The notes under the pieces: generated by a model
Seen by the model: only the letters and a program-made list of their open reading frames with translations
Told to the model about the DNA's origin: nothing
Database searches by the model: none
Position numbers and translations under genes: made by a program
Shown: positions 25,662 through 34,343 of the stretch, piece after piece
How the letters are laid out: every line of letters begins with the position of its first letter
Numbering within the stretch: position 1 is the stretch's first letter
Source of the DNA: Pyrinomonadaceae bacterium
Lineage (GTDB): Bacteria; Acidobacteriota; Blastocatellia; Pyrinomonadales; Pyrinomonadaceae
Direction: 5' to 3'
Length of the DNA stretch: 64,000 nucleotides
NCBI GenBank assembly: GCA_025054715.1
Contig: JANWYH010000001.1
Span: forward strand, 308,001 to 372,000

Positions 25662-25697
25662 TTGTTTGAGAAAAATTGTGATGTTTTTCTCAAACAA
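25662..25697 (+). promoter_or_regulatory. Perfect 14-bp palindrome in the leader of the Asn-Ala lipoprotein gene
   Basis: TTGTTTGAGAAAAA (25662-25675) and TTTTTCTCAAACAA (25684-25697) pair perfectly around the eight-base loop TTGTGATG. It lies 33 bases before the ATG at 25730, downstream of a TTGACT at 25622-25627 that may be a -35. As RNA it would form a leader hairpin, which could stabilise the message. As DNA it could be an operator. There is no T-run, so it is not a simple terminator. It stops just before the ribosome binding site AGAGGAG. Confidence 0.6.
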
Positions 25698-25729
25698 ACC
25701 TAAAATTTTTAGAGGAGATAAGAAAGGTT

Positions 25730-26041
25730 ATGAAAAAGATATTGACTGTTTCAGCGGTTGCATCATTAGCTTTATTAATAGCAGCTTGCAATGGCGGAAC
25801 AACTACTAACAACGCTAACGCCAATGCCAATAGAGCTGCTACGAATGCTAACACCACAACTAACGCTAACGCTACAACAAATGCCAACGTTGCCACGAAC
25901 GCTAACGCTACAACTACTCCGGCAACAACTCCGGCTAATGCTAATGCAGGACATACCAACGCTAGTAACACCAAAACAGAAGCTGGCAACGCTAATGCAG
26001 CAAAACCAGCTAACGCTAACACTGCAAACGCTAACAAGTAG
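25730..26041 (+). CDS. Asn-Ala-Thr-repeat lipoprotein
   Basis: The 103-residue protein has a lipoprotein signal ending LIAACNGG (Cys20 lipidated) and then consists almost wholly of Asn, Ala and Thr in NAN/NATT-type repeats, ending in a Lys. No fold is predicted. Short Asn-Ala-rich lipoproteins of this type are common in Blastocatellia-like genomes in my experience of family style; function is unknown. It has its own leader with a perfect palindrome, a good ribosome binding site and a strong terminator, so it is probably an abundant single-gene message, like a structural lipoprotein. Repeat codons are varied (aac gct, aat gcc), which argues for selection on protein rather than recent slippage. 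Confidence 0.85.
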   Translation: MKKILTVSAVASLALLIAACNGGTTTNNANANANRAATNANTTTNANATTNANVATNANATTTPATTPANANAGHTNASNTKTEAGNANAAKPANANTANANK

Positions 26042-26091
26042 GTCTTAGACTGTTGTAGCGAAACACGTTCTTTTTTAACGTGATTATTTCT

Positions 26092-26125
26092 ACGGCTTGG
26101 AAGTTGCCTTCCAAGCCGTTTTTTT
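26092..26125 (+). terminator. Strong rho-independent terminator
   Basis: ACGGCTTGGAAG (26092-26103) and CTTCCAAGCCGT (26108-26119) pair perfectly over 12 base pairs around a TTGC loop, followed by seven T (26119-26125). It ends the Asn-Ala lipoprotein transcript and touches the stop codon of the convergent acyl-CoA dehydrogenase. Confidence 0.95.
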
Positions 26126-27335
26126 ATGCTTTTGCAGATTTATAGGCGGGGAGTGTGACGCGTGCTCTTGGTTCTTTTTTAAGTCCTAGTGCCCAATCTG
26201 CTTGCATTAGTGTATGAATGTCACGAGTGCCTTCGTAGATGATAGCGGCTTTGCAGTTTCGGTAGTATCTTTCTACTGGATAATCGTTTGTGTATCCGTT
26301 AGCACCGTGAACTTCTATTGCCATCGAAGCGGCCTTTTCTGATCTTATTGTAGCTTGCCATTTTGCAAGTGACGCAGCTCTTGCAGAGGGTTTACCGACA
26401 TTCTTTAGCCAACCGCACTTAAGCCAGAGTAGATGGCACATCTGATAATCAGCTTCCATTTCTGCTATCTTCTGTTTTACGAGCTGAAAATTCGCTATTT
26501 TTTGACCTTGTGCTTCACGAGTGTTTGCATAAGATATAGCAGCATCGCGGCAGGCACGTATGACACCAGTGGCACCGGCAGCGACCGTATATCTTCCATT
26601 TTCTAGAGCAAACATGGCTATTTTGAAACCTTCGCCTTCCATTCCGAGCATGTTTTCTTTGGGAACTCGGACGTCTTGCAGTGAAAAGTAACCAGTATTT
26701 CCTGCCTTTATGCCCATTTTGCCGTGAATAGTTCCCGAAGAAAAGCCTTTCATCTTACGTTCAACAATGAAACAACTGATTCCTGAGTGATCACGTTTGC
26801 GGCGTTTTTCTTCATCAGTCCAACAGAAGAATAGAAAATGATCGGCTACGTCTGCAAGAGAAATCCACATTTTTTCACCGTTTAGAATCCAGTCGTCGCC
26901 ATCGCGCCTAGCATATGATCGTATGCCGACGACATCACTACCTGCATTCGGTTCGGTCAATCCGAATGTTGCTAGTTTTTCGCCTTTTGCTTGAGGAACT
27001 AGGTACTTTTGCTTTTGCTCTTCTGTGCCCCAACTCAATAATGTTAGGGAGTTTAGAGCAACATGAACGCTCATGGCGACGCGCATGAAGGTATCACAAG
27101 CTTCTAGTTCTTCGCAGGCAATTCCGAGTGAGATGTAGTCAAAACCAGCTCCACCGTATTTTTCGGGGATGCAAATGCCTAAAAGCCCTAATTCGGCCAT
27201 TTTGTCAAAAATAGAGCGTTCAAAATGCTCTTTTTCATCCCACTCTTTTATGTATGGTGCAACTTCCTTTTGGACGAATTCTCGAATTGTTTTTTGTAAA
27301 GCTAGATGTTCTTCCGTGAACTCAAAATCAATCAT
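26124..27335 (-). CDS. Acyl-CoA dehydrogenase
   Basis: This FAD enzyme introduces the alpha-beta double bond into acyl-CoA, the first oxidation of beta-oxidation. ATG 27335 follows GGAAAGGAAAA and opens with the family's typical IDFEFTEEHLALQKTIREF, giving 403 residues, close to the usual 380-400. The signatures LTEPNAGSDV (FAD and substrate loop), GNTGYFSLQDVRVP, and the catalytic Glu in IIYEGTRDIH are present. Chain-length preference cannot be read, and butyryl- or medium-chain specificity is possible. It stands alone between the lipoprotein and moeA, and could feed the FadB/FadA products encoded at 48983-53138. Confidence 0.92.
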   Translation of the reverse strand: MIDFEFTEEHLALQKTIREFVQKEVAPYIKEWDEKEHFERSIFDKMAELGLLGICIPEKYGGAGFDYISLGIACEELEACDTFMRVAMSVHVALNSLTLLSWGTEEQKQKYLVPQAKGEKLATFGLTEPNAGSDVVGIRSYARRDGDDWILNGEKMWISLADVADHFLFFCWTDEEKRRKRDHSGISCFIVERKMKGFSSGTIHGKMGIKAGNTGYFSLQDVRVPKENMLGMEGEGFKIAMFALENGRYTVAAGATGVIRACRDAAISYANTREAQGQKIANFQLVKQKIAEMEADYQMCHLLWLKCGWLKNVGKPSARAASLAKWQATIRSEKAASMAIEVHGANGYTNDYPVERYYRNCKAAIIYEGTRDIHTLMQADWALGLKKEPRARVTLPAYKSAKA

Positions 27336-27414
27336 AATCTCAAATTTTCCTTTCCGTAATGATAAAATTTCCATTACAAGTTTAGCATTTTATCTTTTCG
27401 GTTTCTAAAGGCTT

Positions 27415-28617
27415 ATGATTCCGATTCATGAGGCATTCAAAATAATTGACGATAAGGTTTACGGGCTTTCGACGGAGCAAATTCGCTTAGAAGATAGCGT
27501 CGGGAGAGTTTTAGCAGAAGACATTTTTGCTGACATGGACTTACCGCCGTTTTGCCGCTCTCAAATGGACGGGTTTGCCGTAAGATCTGAAGATACCAGA
27601 AATGCGCCCGTCCGTCTTCGCGTTATTGGAGAGTCTATTGCCGGAAAAGGATTTGATGGAGAGGTTCGTTCCAAAGAAGCGGTGAGAATAATGACTGGAG
27701 CCAGAGTCCCTCTAGGTGCGGACTCCGTTCAAAAGCAAGAGCTTACACGTCTTCATGATGGTTTTGTTGAGGTGCTTCAATCAACTGAGCCAAACCAAAA
27801 CATTGTTCAAAAAGGCGAAGAGATAAAAAAGGGAACAAAGGTGTTTTCCTCTGGTCAACAAATTACAGAAAGAATGATTCCAACATTAGCTTCTTTCGGT
27901 TACGCTCAACTTAAGGTTTATCGTCAGCCGGAAGTTTTGATAATGTCAACTGGGACGGAACTCGTCGAAATTTCCCAAAAACCTGGAAAAGACGAAATTA
28001 GAAACTCAAATTCGGTAATGCTGGCAGTTTTTCTTCAAAAATATGGAGTTAAAGCTAGGGTATTGCCTAACATATCTGACGATGAAGAGACTTTAATTGA
28101 GGTAATTAGGGAGAAAATTTTGAATTCTCAGGGTCGGGTTCTAGTAACTACAGGCGGAGTTTCTGTCGGTGATTACGATTTCACCAAGTCAGCCTTTTGC
28201 AAGCTCGGCGCTGAAATTTTCTTTGATAAAGTATCGCTAAAGCCCGGCAAGCCAACAGTGTTTGCTAAGCTCGGCGAATCTTTCATCTTCGGACTTCCCG
28301 GAAATCCAGTCTCTTCAGCTGTGACCTTTTATTTGTTTGTAAGAAGAGCAATTTTGAGGATGCAAAGGGCGTTGGAGGTTGATCTTAAAAGCGGATATGC
28401 TATTGTTGCGAAGAAAATTAAATCTACTAAAGAAAGAGATTCAGTTTTGCCTGTAGTTGCTGATACCGACGAAAGGGGTAGGCTTATTGTAAAGTTGCTA
28501 AAATTTGCCGGTTCTTCAAACTTTATCGAATTTGCTGGAGCGAACGCTTTGGTTTATGTTCCTCGTGGAAAAGATTTGGAGGAGGGTGAGATAGCTCGTG
28601 TTTGGTTTTTTGATTAG
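27415..28617 (+). CDS. moeA: Molybdopterin molybdenumtransferase
   Basis: MoeA inserts molybdate into adenylylated molybdopterin, the last step of molybdenum cofactor synthesis. The 400 residues show the N-terminal MoeA domain (LEDSVGRVLAEDIFADMDLP, then FCRSQMDGFAVR), the central MPT-binding domain with MSTGTEL, RNSNSVML and TTGGVSVGDYDF, LPGNPVSSAVTF, and a C-terminal beta-barrel. The length is normal. The neighbouring mazG and cyclase genes are unrelated in function, so this is probably a mixed operon. No molybdoenzyme is seen in the window. Confidence 0.95.
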   Translation: MIPIHEAFKIIDDKVYGLSTEQIRLEDSVGRVLAEDIFADMDLPPFCRSQMDGFAVRSEDTRNAPVRLRVIGESIAGKGFDGEVRSKEAVRIMTGARVPLGADSVQKQELTRLHDGFVEVLQSTEPNQNIVQKGEEIKKGTKVFSSGQQITERMIPTLASFGYAQLKVYRQPEVLIMSTGTELVEISQKPGKDEIRNSNSVMLAVFLQKYGVKARVLPNISDDEETLIEVIREKILNSQGRVLVTTGGVSVGDYDFTKSAFCKLGAEIFFDKVSLKPGKPTVFAKLGESFIFGLPGNPVSSAVTFYLFVRRAILRMQRALEVDLKSGYAIVAKKIKSTKERDSVLPVVADTDERGRLIVKLLKFAGSSNFIEFAGANALVYVPRGKDLEEGEIARVWFFD

Positions 28618-28645
28618 CCTGCTTGGCTAAAGTTAGAATAAACTT

Positions 28646-29434
28646 ATGTCAGTAGAGTTTGATAAGCTGATGGAGACGATGCGGCGGCTTCGAGCACCTG
28701 AGGGCTGCCCTTGGGATAGAGAGCAAACTCATCAAAGTCTTGCTCCTTATTTGGTAGAAGAATGCTACGAAGCATTTTCTGCAATTCAAGAAAACGATAT
28801 TGTAGAGTTGAAAGAAGAGTTAGGTGACGTTTTGCTTCAAGTCGTATTTCATTCGGTTATTGCTGAAGAAAAAGATGAATTTACCATACGCGATGTTATT
28901 GAGGGAATTACGCAAAAGCTTGTTCTTCGTCATCCTCACGTGTTCGAGAACGAAGAGTTTTCTACTGCAGAAGAGGTTTTAAAAAATTGGGATAAACTTA
29001 AGTTGCGTGAAAGGGAAAAGCGCGGTAAGCTCAGTAAAAACGGAAATTCAATTTTGGACAGTGTGCCGAGCCATTTTCCTGCTCTCATAGAGGCTCTAAA
29101 GCTTACAAAAGAAGCGGCGAAGGTCGGTTTTGATTGGGAAGCTGTTGAGCATGTATTCGATAAACTTGACGAAGAAACAAAAGAGCTAAAAGCTGCAATA
29201 AGTATCGATAAAAGCGAAAAAATAGAAGAGGAAATAGGAGACTTGCTTTTTGTTGTAGTTAATCTTGCAAGAAAACTCGGAATAGAACCTGAGACTGCTT
29301 TGAAGAAGGCTAACGCAAAGTTTAGGGAAAGATTCAACAAGGTTGAAAGTGAACTAAGAAAGGTCGGTAAATCATTGCAAGAAGCAACTTTAGAAGATAT
29401 GGATAAGCTTTGGGAGAAGGCAAAGCTAGGATGA
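28646..29434 (+). CDS. mazG: Nucleoside triphosphate pyrophosphohydrolase
   Basis: MazG hydrolyses (d)NTPs to monophosphates and pyrophosphate, guarding against aberrant nucleotides and modulating ppGpp signalling. The 262-residue protein has two MazG domains. The first includes the CPWDREQTHQSLAPYLVEE start and EELGDVLLQVVFH metal-binding helix. The second, at about residue 150-245, has FDWEAVEHVFDKLDEETKEL and EEIGDLLFVVVNLAR. The E-x2-E and E-x2-D metal ligands are present in both. It overlaps the cyclase-like gene by four bases (ATGA at 29431-29434), suggesting coupled translation. Confidence 0.95.
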   Translation: MSVEFDKLMETMRRLRAPEGCPWDREQTHQSLAPYLVEECYEAFSAIQENDIVELKEELGDVLLQVVFHSVIAEEKDEFTIRDVIEGITQKLVLRHPHVFENEEFSTAEEVLKNWDKLKLREREKRGKLSKNGNSILDSVPSHFPALIEALKLTKEAAKVGFDWEAVEHVFDKLDEETKELKAAISIDKSEKIEEEIGDLLFVVVNLARKLGIEPETALKKANAKFRERFNKVESELRKVGKSLQEATLEDMDKLWEKAKLG

Positions 29435-31011
29435 AAGAATTTGATTTAACAAGAATAAGTAAAGATTATCCGCTTCTAGTGCAAAATTTATCTCACCTTG
29501 CCGAGCGAGAGGTGTACTTGAGGCGCATCTGGTCTGTCGAGCAACGTTGGAATGAGTTTGTTTCAAACCCAAACGGTTTTGAAGAAGTGATTTTCTTCGG
29601 ACAGAAACCAAAAAGCATAGAGGCCGAAGAGCATTTCGACATAATTTATGCAGGCGGAACGCTAGGACTTTTTCATGCAACTTTAATGAGCTTGAAATAC
29701 GGAAGAAAGGTTCTCGTCTTCGATGCTTTTGAAGTTGGGAGAACTCACCGTGATTGGAACATATCAGATGAGGAGCTTGCCGAATTTGTAAAGTCAGGGC
29801 TTTTTACTGAGCAAGAAATAGAAAGAGCTATAGTTAACCGTTACCAAACGGGATTCGTGAAATTTTACGATGCAAACTCAAAGATAAAAACTCCGCCTTT
29901 TCACATGAGAAACGTCCTCAACGTTGCCGTCGAAGCTGACAAGCTTCTAGGGCTTGCACTAGAAAAAATTAAACGGACGATGCGTTCGAGAGTGATAAAT
30001 TTCTTGCGCTTTAGAAGAGCTTTCGTTACAAAAGAGGCTGTCTTGGTTGAATGTGAAGAGGTCGAAACGGGTAAAAGGAGAGTTTTTAGTGCGAGGCTTT
30101 TCATAGACGCTACTGGAACTAACTCACCTGTTTCTAGGCAGATAAACTCTGGTAGATCAATTACTCACGTGTGTCCTACGGTTGGAACAGTTGCAAAAGG
30201 TTTTTTGAAGGGTAGCAGCAGTAGAGAGGTTGATTTTTCAGTTGGAGAAATCTTGGTTTCTACTGAGGACATTAGCGACGGGCGGCAGCTTATCTGGGAA
30301 GGCTTTGCTGGAGATCCAGAGCGAGATGAATATACGACGTATCTTTTCTTTTACGATTCGGTCGATTCTAACACTGATAAATCATTGTTTCGACTTTTCG
30401 AGGAGTATTTTGAAAAACTGCCTGACTATAAAGCTCAAGGGAAGGATTGGAAAGTTGTAAAACCCGTGTTCGGATACATACCAAGTTTTCATCATCGAGG
30501 CTGGAAAAATCTAAAACAAGTAGCTACGGATAGGATACTGCTTATAGGCGATGCAGCTGGTCTTTCAAGCCCTTTGACTTTCTGTGGTTTCGGCTCCTAC
30601 GTTAGAAATTTTCAGAAACTTACAAAACTAGTAGAAGAGGCTTTGGAATCTAATAGTCTTCAGCAGGAGTGGCTGTCAAAAATAAACACTTATGAACCAA
30701 ATGTCGCTCAGATGGCTAGTTTAGCTGAATTTATGCGTCCTGTACCTAAAAGCAAGCCGTCGGTTGTAAATGAAACAATGAACTCAGTTATGATGGCTTT
30801 GAGCACGCTTGAAGAGATGGTAGCAAGAGAACTTTTTCAAGATAGAATTCGTTTTTCTTCTCTTCGTAAGCTTCTGGTGAAAACTGCTACGATAAATCCC
30901 AAAGTTTTCAAACTAATGATAGAACATCTCGGATTTAAAGGCTCTCTTTGGTGGGTTGCAAACATTTTTGAAGCTTTTTGGGTTGAAAAATCTATTAGGC
31001 AATCTCTTTGA
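29431..31011 (+). CDS. CruA/CruP-like FAD-dependent lycopene cyclase family protein
   Basis: The start at 29431 (526 residues) gives the ATGA overlap with mazG and avoids an upstream ATG inside mazG. The N-terminal dinucleotide fold reads DIIYAGGTLGLFHATLMSLK, and the family-specific THRDWNISDEELAEFVKSG and VLNVAVEADKLLGLALEKIK follow. Near residue 370 is the second FAD motif DRILLIGDAAGLSSPLTFCG followed by FGSYVRN. These features are those of the CruA/CruP family, in which CruA cyclises lycopene and CruP is a related oxidoreductase. Which reaction applies here is unknown. A CrtI-type desaturase lies 1.8 kb away at 32770, consistent with carotenoid metabolism, although pta and DUF1232 lie between. 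Confidence 0.7.
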   Translation: MKEFDLTRISKDYPLLVQNLSHLAEREVYLRRIWSVEQRWNEFVSNPNGFEEVIFFGQKPKSIEAEEHFDIIYAGGTLGLFHATLMSLKYGRKVLVFDAFEVGRTHRDWNISDEELAEFVKSGLFTEQEIERAIVNRYQTGFVKFYDANSKIKTPPFHMRNVLNVAVEADKLLGLALEKIKRTMRSRVINFLRFRRAFVTKEAVLVECEEVETGKRRVFSARLFIDATGTNSPVSRQINSGRSITHVCPTVGTVAKGFLKGSSSREVDFSVGEILVSTEDISDGRQLIWEGFAGDPERDEYTTYLFFYDSVDSNTDKSLFRLFEEYFEKLPDYKAQGKDWKVVKPVFGYIPSFHHRGWKNLKQVATDRILLIGDAAGLSSPLTFCGFGSYVRNFQKLTKLVEEALESNSLQQEWLSKINTYEPNVAQMASLAEFMRPVPKSKPSVVNETMNSVMMALSTLEEMVARELFQDRIRFSSLRKLLVKTATINPKVFKLMIEHLGFKGSLWWVANIFEAFWVEKSIRQSL

Positions 31012-31477
31012 AAATCTGGCGTTTGCCTTTTGCAGCTGAATCTATAATTTCTATTGGTTTTGCGAGCTCTACTTTTGAAGTGATGATTTTTGAAACCCTC
31101 CTTGGTAGGATTATTGGTGCAAGGTTTGCTATTGACTCGGCTAGAGCAACTATATCACCTCCGCCCGACCAGTGTTCACGAACAACGTTTTCATCTGTTC
31201 GGTTAATTAAACGCAGGATAGTCAAAGCTACCAAATATATGTCGTCAATTTGCCCTAAGAAGGGAACAAAATCAGAGAGAAAATCAAAGGGGGCGATCAC
31301 ATAAAGAATAGCGGCGGCAAAAAGAGCCTTTTCCGTTGCTGGAACGCGACTGTCTTTAAGTAAGCGGCTCAGTAGCAGAAGAAGATTGGGGAAGAATAAA
31401 AGCAAATTCTTTAGTCTTGCTTTAATTTCCGCTCTGTTCGACTGAACTTTTTTTTCGGGCGCTTTTTTGCTTTGCAT
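30995..31477 (-). CDS. DUF1232 (YkvA-like) membrane protein
   Basis: The 160-residue protein carries the DUF1232 signature: helix ALFAAAILYVIAPFDFLSDF followed by VPFLGQIDDIYLVALTILRL, in which the proline, PFDF and acidic Asp-Asp pair are the conserved parts. The N-terminal region is basic and may be cytoplasmic. Function is unknown for the family. It is convergent with the cyclase-like gene, overlapping it by 17 bases, and is probably a monocistronic gene reading from the 31478-31770 gap. Confidence 0.85.
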   Translation of the reverse strand: MQSKKAPEKKVQSNRAEIKARLKNLLLFFPNLLLLLSRLLKDSRVPATEKALFAAAILYVIAPFDFLSDFVPFLGQIDDIYLVALTILRLINRTDENVVREHWSGGGDIVALAESIANLAPIILPRRVSKIITSKVELAKPIEIIDSAAKGKRQIFKEIA

Positions 31478-31770
31478 AATTTTAGTCTATTTTCTTTTTT
31501 AGTTTCGTTTCAAGTTTTTTAGAGCAAGATTTCTATGTTAACCTGTTTTGTATTCGAGGCCGTGGAGCTTTCACAATTAGCTTAAAAATTCGAGAGAAGG
31601 CAGACACCAGACTTATACCTGTTAAAAACAAAGGGGAGATGGAAACAAAGACATAACACCATTCAAAATAATACCTACTCAGAAACCTTAAACAGCTTTC
31701 GGATAGTTGAGGAGGAAGGGAGGTTAAAGGTAGTTTTGTTAAAAGGATGTAGATTGTAGAGAGGTAACTT

Positions 31771-32778
31771 ATGATACTTGAGCGAATAAGAAAAAGAGCG
31801 TCCGCTAACGTTCAACATATTCTTTTGCCTGAGGGAGAAGACGAGCGAACAGTTGTAGCTGCTGAAATTTGCACGCGTAACAAAATTGCTCGGGTGACTT
31901 TGATTGGTAACGAAGAGAAGATAAGACAAGTAGCTAAGGATACAGGGGCTAACTTAAATGGTGTTGAAATTTTTGATCTTCGAAAGGACAAGGATCTTGC
32001 GAAGATTGCTCATCTTTATTACGAAATTCGCCGTTCTAAGGGCATAACGCTTGAGGAGGCAGAAGCGACTGTTAGAGACCCGCTTTATTACGCGAATCTT
32101 CTTGTTAGAATGGGAAAGGCTGATGGTTCGGTTGCAGGGGCAACAAACACAACGGCTCATACCGTAACAGCCGCAATTCGATGTATAGGTCTTCGCGAAG
32201 GTTTTAAGATAGTTTCTTCCTTTTTTCTAATGGTAGTTCCAGACAAAAGGTTTGGCGTAGATGGAGCGATGATCTATGCAGATTGTGGTGTGGTAATAGA
32301 GCCGAGTGCAGTTGAGCTTGCCGAAATTGCCATTGCTTCAGCGGAGTCCTGTCGAATTTTTCTTGAAGCTGAACCTCGAGTTGCGATGCTTTCTTTTTCA
32401 ACAAAAGGAAGTGCAAAGCACAAGCTGGTTGATAAAGTTATAGAAGCAGTGAAAACAGTTCGTGTCAGGGCTCCAGAGCTTGAAATTGATGGAGAACTAC
32501 AGGCTGACGCAGCCTTAATTCCATCGGTTGCAAAGACGAAAGCACCGGCGAGTAGGGTTGCCGGAAGAGCGAACGTGCTTATATTTCCTGATTTGAATGC
32601 TGGTAACATCGCTTATAAACTTACTGAAAGGCTTACAGGTGGAGTTGCCATAGGTCCTATACTTCAAGGTTTGGACAAACCCTGTAACGATCTTTCAAGA
32701 GGTTGCAAGGCTGAAGATATAGTTGATGCTGTTGCAATCACTGCCGTTCAGTCGCAAGCAAGGAAAGGTCTAATTTGA
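31771..32778 (+). CDS. pta: Phosphate acetyltransferase
   Basis: Pta interconverts acetyl-CoA and acetyl phosphate in the cytoplasm. The 335-residue protein is of the short PTA_PTB type without an N-terminal DRTGG domain. It shows [17 protein letters not shown] near the start, [20 protein letters not shown] and [20 protein letters not shown] in the middle, FSTKGSAKH, and [20 protein letters not shown] at the end, all typical. The start follows GAGAGGTAACTT. No acetate kinase gene (ackA) is in the window. The end overlaps the convergent desaturase-like gene by nine bases. The 293-base gap upstream shows no gene, only a purine-rich leader. Confidence 0.95.
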   Translation: MILERIRKRASANVQHILLPEGEDERTVVAAEICTRNKIARVTLIGNEEKIRQVAKDTGANLNGVEIFDLRKDKDLAKIAHLYYEIRRSKGITLEEAEATVRDPLYYANLLVRMGKADGSVAGATNTTAHTVTAAIRCIGLREGFKIVSSFFLMVVPDKRFGVDGAMIYADCGVVIEPSAVELAEIAIASAESCRIFLEAEPRVAMLSFSTKGSAKHKLVDKVIEAVKTVRVRAPELEIDGELQADAALIPSVAKTKAPASRVAGRANVLIFPDLNAGNIAYKLTERLTGGVAIGPILQGLDKPCNDLSRGCKAEDIVDAVAITAVQSQARKGLI

Positions 32779-34233
32779 TTTAGCAATAAGTCTAGCGGTC
32801 ATTTTTGCTGATAGGAGCACGAGAGGAATACCGCCGCCGGGGTGGGCAGCACCTCCTACGAAGTATAAATTTTTAATTTCACGACATTTGTTTGGAATTC
32901 TTAAGAAAGCGGAAAAGATACCATTTGAAGAGATACCATATATGGAACCTTTGTTTGAGAATGTTTTCTCAGCAAAATCAGCCGGAGTAATGATCTCCTC
33001 AAACTCTATTGCTTTGCTTAAGCCTTCAAATCCAAAACCTTCTAGCTTTTGAATAATTAAATCTCTATACCTTTTTTTGTGCTCTTCCCAGTTAAAATTT
33101 TCGGTAAGGTAAGGTGCATTGACCAGTATAAATAAATTTTCACAATTTTCTGGTGCCTGTGTGTGATCGGTGCGTGACGAAGCGCAAACATAGATGGTTG
33201 GGTCTTTTGCAGGTAATTTGTCTTTGAAAATAGAGTCGAACTCAGCTTTGTAATCGTCGGAAAAGAAGATGTTATGGTGTGCTATTTGATCGAACTTTTT
33301 GCGAACACCAAGCATTATAACGAAACCACTACAAGAAGGTTCTCGATTGGTGAATTTATTTTCTATTCCTAAAAGCCTTCGATAGGTTTCAACACCATCG
33401 GCATTTGACACTACAAGGTCGGCACGTATGGTTTCGTCGTCAGTTCTTATTCCTATAGCTTTTTGATTTTCGACTATGATTTGTCTAACCGTAGTTTTGG
33501 TTAGGATCTTTACACCTAATTCGGTTGCTAAGTTGGCTAAAGCCTTTGGGATTTGATAAATGCCGCCTATCGGATACCATGCTCCGAAACCAAACTCTAC
33601 GTAGGGAATTAGGGAAAATGTTGCCGGCACTTTGTAAGGAGATGAGCCATTGTAGGTGGCAAAACGATTGAAGAGCTGTATCAGCTTAGCTGATTTGAAG
33701 TAACTGCGGTTATGCTTATCCAGGGTTTTTAGAGATGATAACTTAAAAAAGTCAATCAGGTATTTTCTCGGTGAGAAAAAAAGTTCGGGTAGTTCATTAA
33801 GGCTTTTGGCTAGGAAGGTTTTTTCTGCTATTTCATATTTGATTTTGGCATCTTTAAGATACTTTTCGAAAGCTACTACATCCGTCTTTGAGAGTTTTTC
33901 TACTTCTGCCTTAGTTTTTTCTGTGTCTTGATATATGTCAATTGAAGTTCCGTCTGACCAAAAATACCTACAAATGGGTTCAAGTTGCACAAGCTGCAAA
34001 TAGTCGGACATTTGTTTGCTACAGTAACTAAAAACTTCGTTAAGTGTTTGGGGAAGTGTTAGCAAAGAGGCTCCAGTATCAAATTTATATCCATTTGCCT
34101 CTATAAAATTTACCTTGCCGCCAATAGTTTCATTCTTTTCCAGAACAGTTACCAAAAAACCATCCTTTGCAAGCAAGCTAGCAACGGCTAGTCCGCCAAT
34201 TCCCGCTCCAATTACGATAACTTTTTTTTTCAT
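32770..34233 (-). CDS. CrtI-type carotenoid desaturase/oxidoreductase
   Basis: The 487-residue flavoprotein starts with the CrtI fingerprint: [20 protein letters not shown], then [19 protein letters not shown] and [16 protein letters not shown]. The C-terminus reads [20 protein letters not shown], followed by [10 protein letters not shown], the matching second FAD signature. Enzymes of this group desaturate phytoene or later carotenoids or act in side reactions (CrtD, CrtN, CrtO-like). Which one cannot be told. It is alone on the minus strand between convergent pta and the divergent TonB-C gene. With the CruA/CruP-like protein it suggests a carotenoid pathway; no phytoene synthase gene is seen in the window. 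Confidence 0.8.
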   Translation of the reverse strand: MKKKVIVIGAGIGGLAVASLLAKDGFLVTVLEKNETIGGKVNFIEANGYKFDTGASLLTLPQTLNEVFSYCSKQMSDYLQLVQLEPICRYFWSDGTSIDIYQDTEKTKAEVEKLSKTDVVAFEKYLKDAKIKYEIAEKTFLAKSLNELPELFFSPRKYLIDFFKLSSLKTLDKHNRSYFKSAKLIQLFNRFATYNGSSPYKVPATFSLIPYVEFGFGAWYPIGGIYQIPKALANLATELGVKILTKTTVRQIIVENQKAIGIRTDDETIRADLVVSNADGVETYRRLLGIENKFTNREPSCSGFVIMLGVRKKFDQIAHHNIFFSDDYKAEFDSIFKDKLPAKDPTIYVCASSRTDHTQAPENCENLFILVNAPYLTENFNWEEHKKRYRDLIIQKLEGFGFEGLSKAIEFEEIITPADFAEKTFSNKGSIYGISSNGIFSAFLRIPNKCREIKNLYFVGGAAHPGGGIPLVLLSAKMTARLIAKSN

Positions 34234-34343
34234 AAAACAAACAACAAGGTTAACTTTTTGGGAAAACCTATGTTAAAATCAATGCAACTCTTAATTTTAG
34301 CTTTTGGGTAAAGTTATCAACAAACTTAATTTGCAAAGAAAAG

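Noticed and set aside
25790-26035. The repetitive aac/gct stretch as a possible CRISPR or tandem repeat array.
   Set aside because: Units are codon-level and irregular with no direct repeat and spacer structure. It is protein-coding low complexity.
25690-26037. A 115-residue reading frame opposite the Asn-Ala lipoprotein, full of Ala, Val and Leu like a membrane protein.
   Set aside because: It is the complement of Asn-Ala codons (gct/aac read back as Val/Leu/Ala) and mirrors the plus-strand repeats, with no start signal of its own. The plus-strand gene has a signal peptide, a ribosome binding site and a terminator.
25791-26048. A shifted plus-strand frame in the same repeat region.
   Set aside because: It is low-complexity and out of frame with the lipoprotein signal, a by-product of the NAN-type repeat.
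31478-31770. Possible tRNA, riboswitch or small gene in the longest gap.
   Set aside because: I found no TTCGA-type T-loop pair with flanking stems, no supported frame and no known riboswitch core, only a purine-rich leader for pta.
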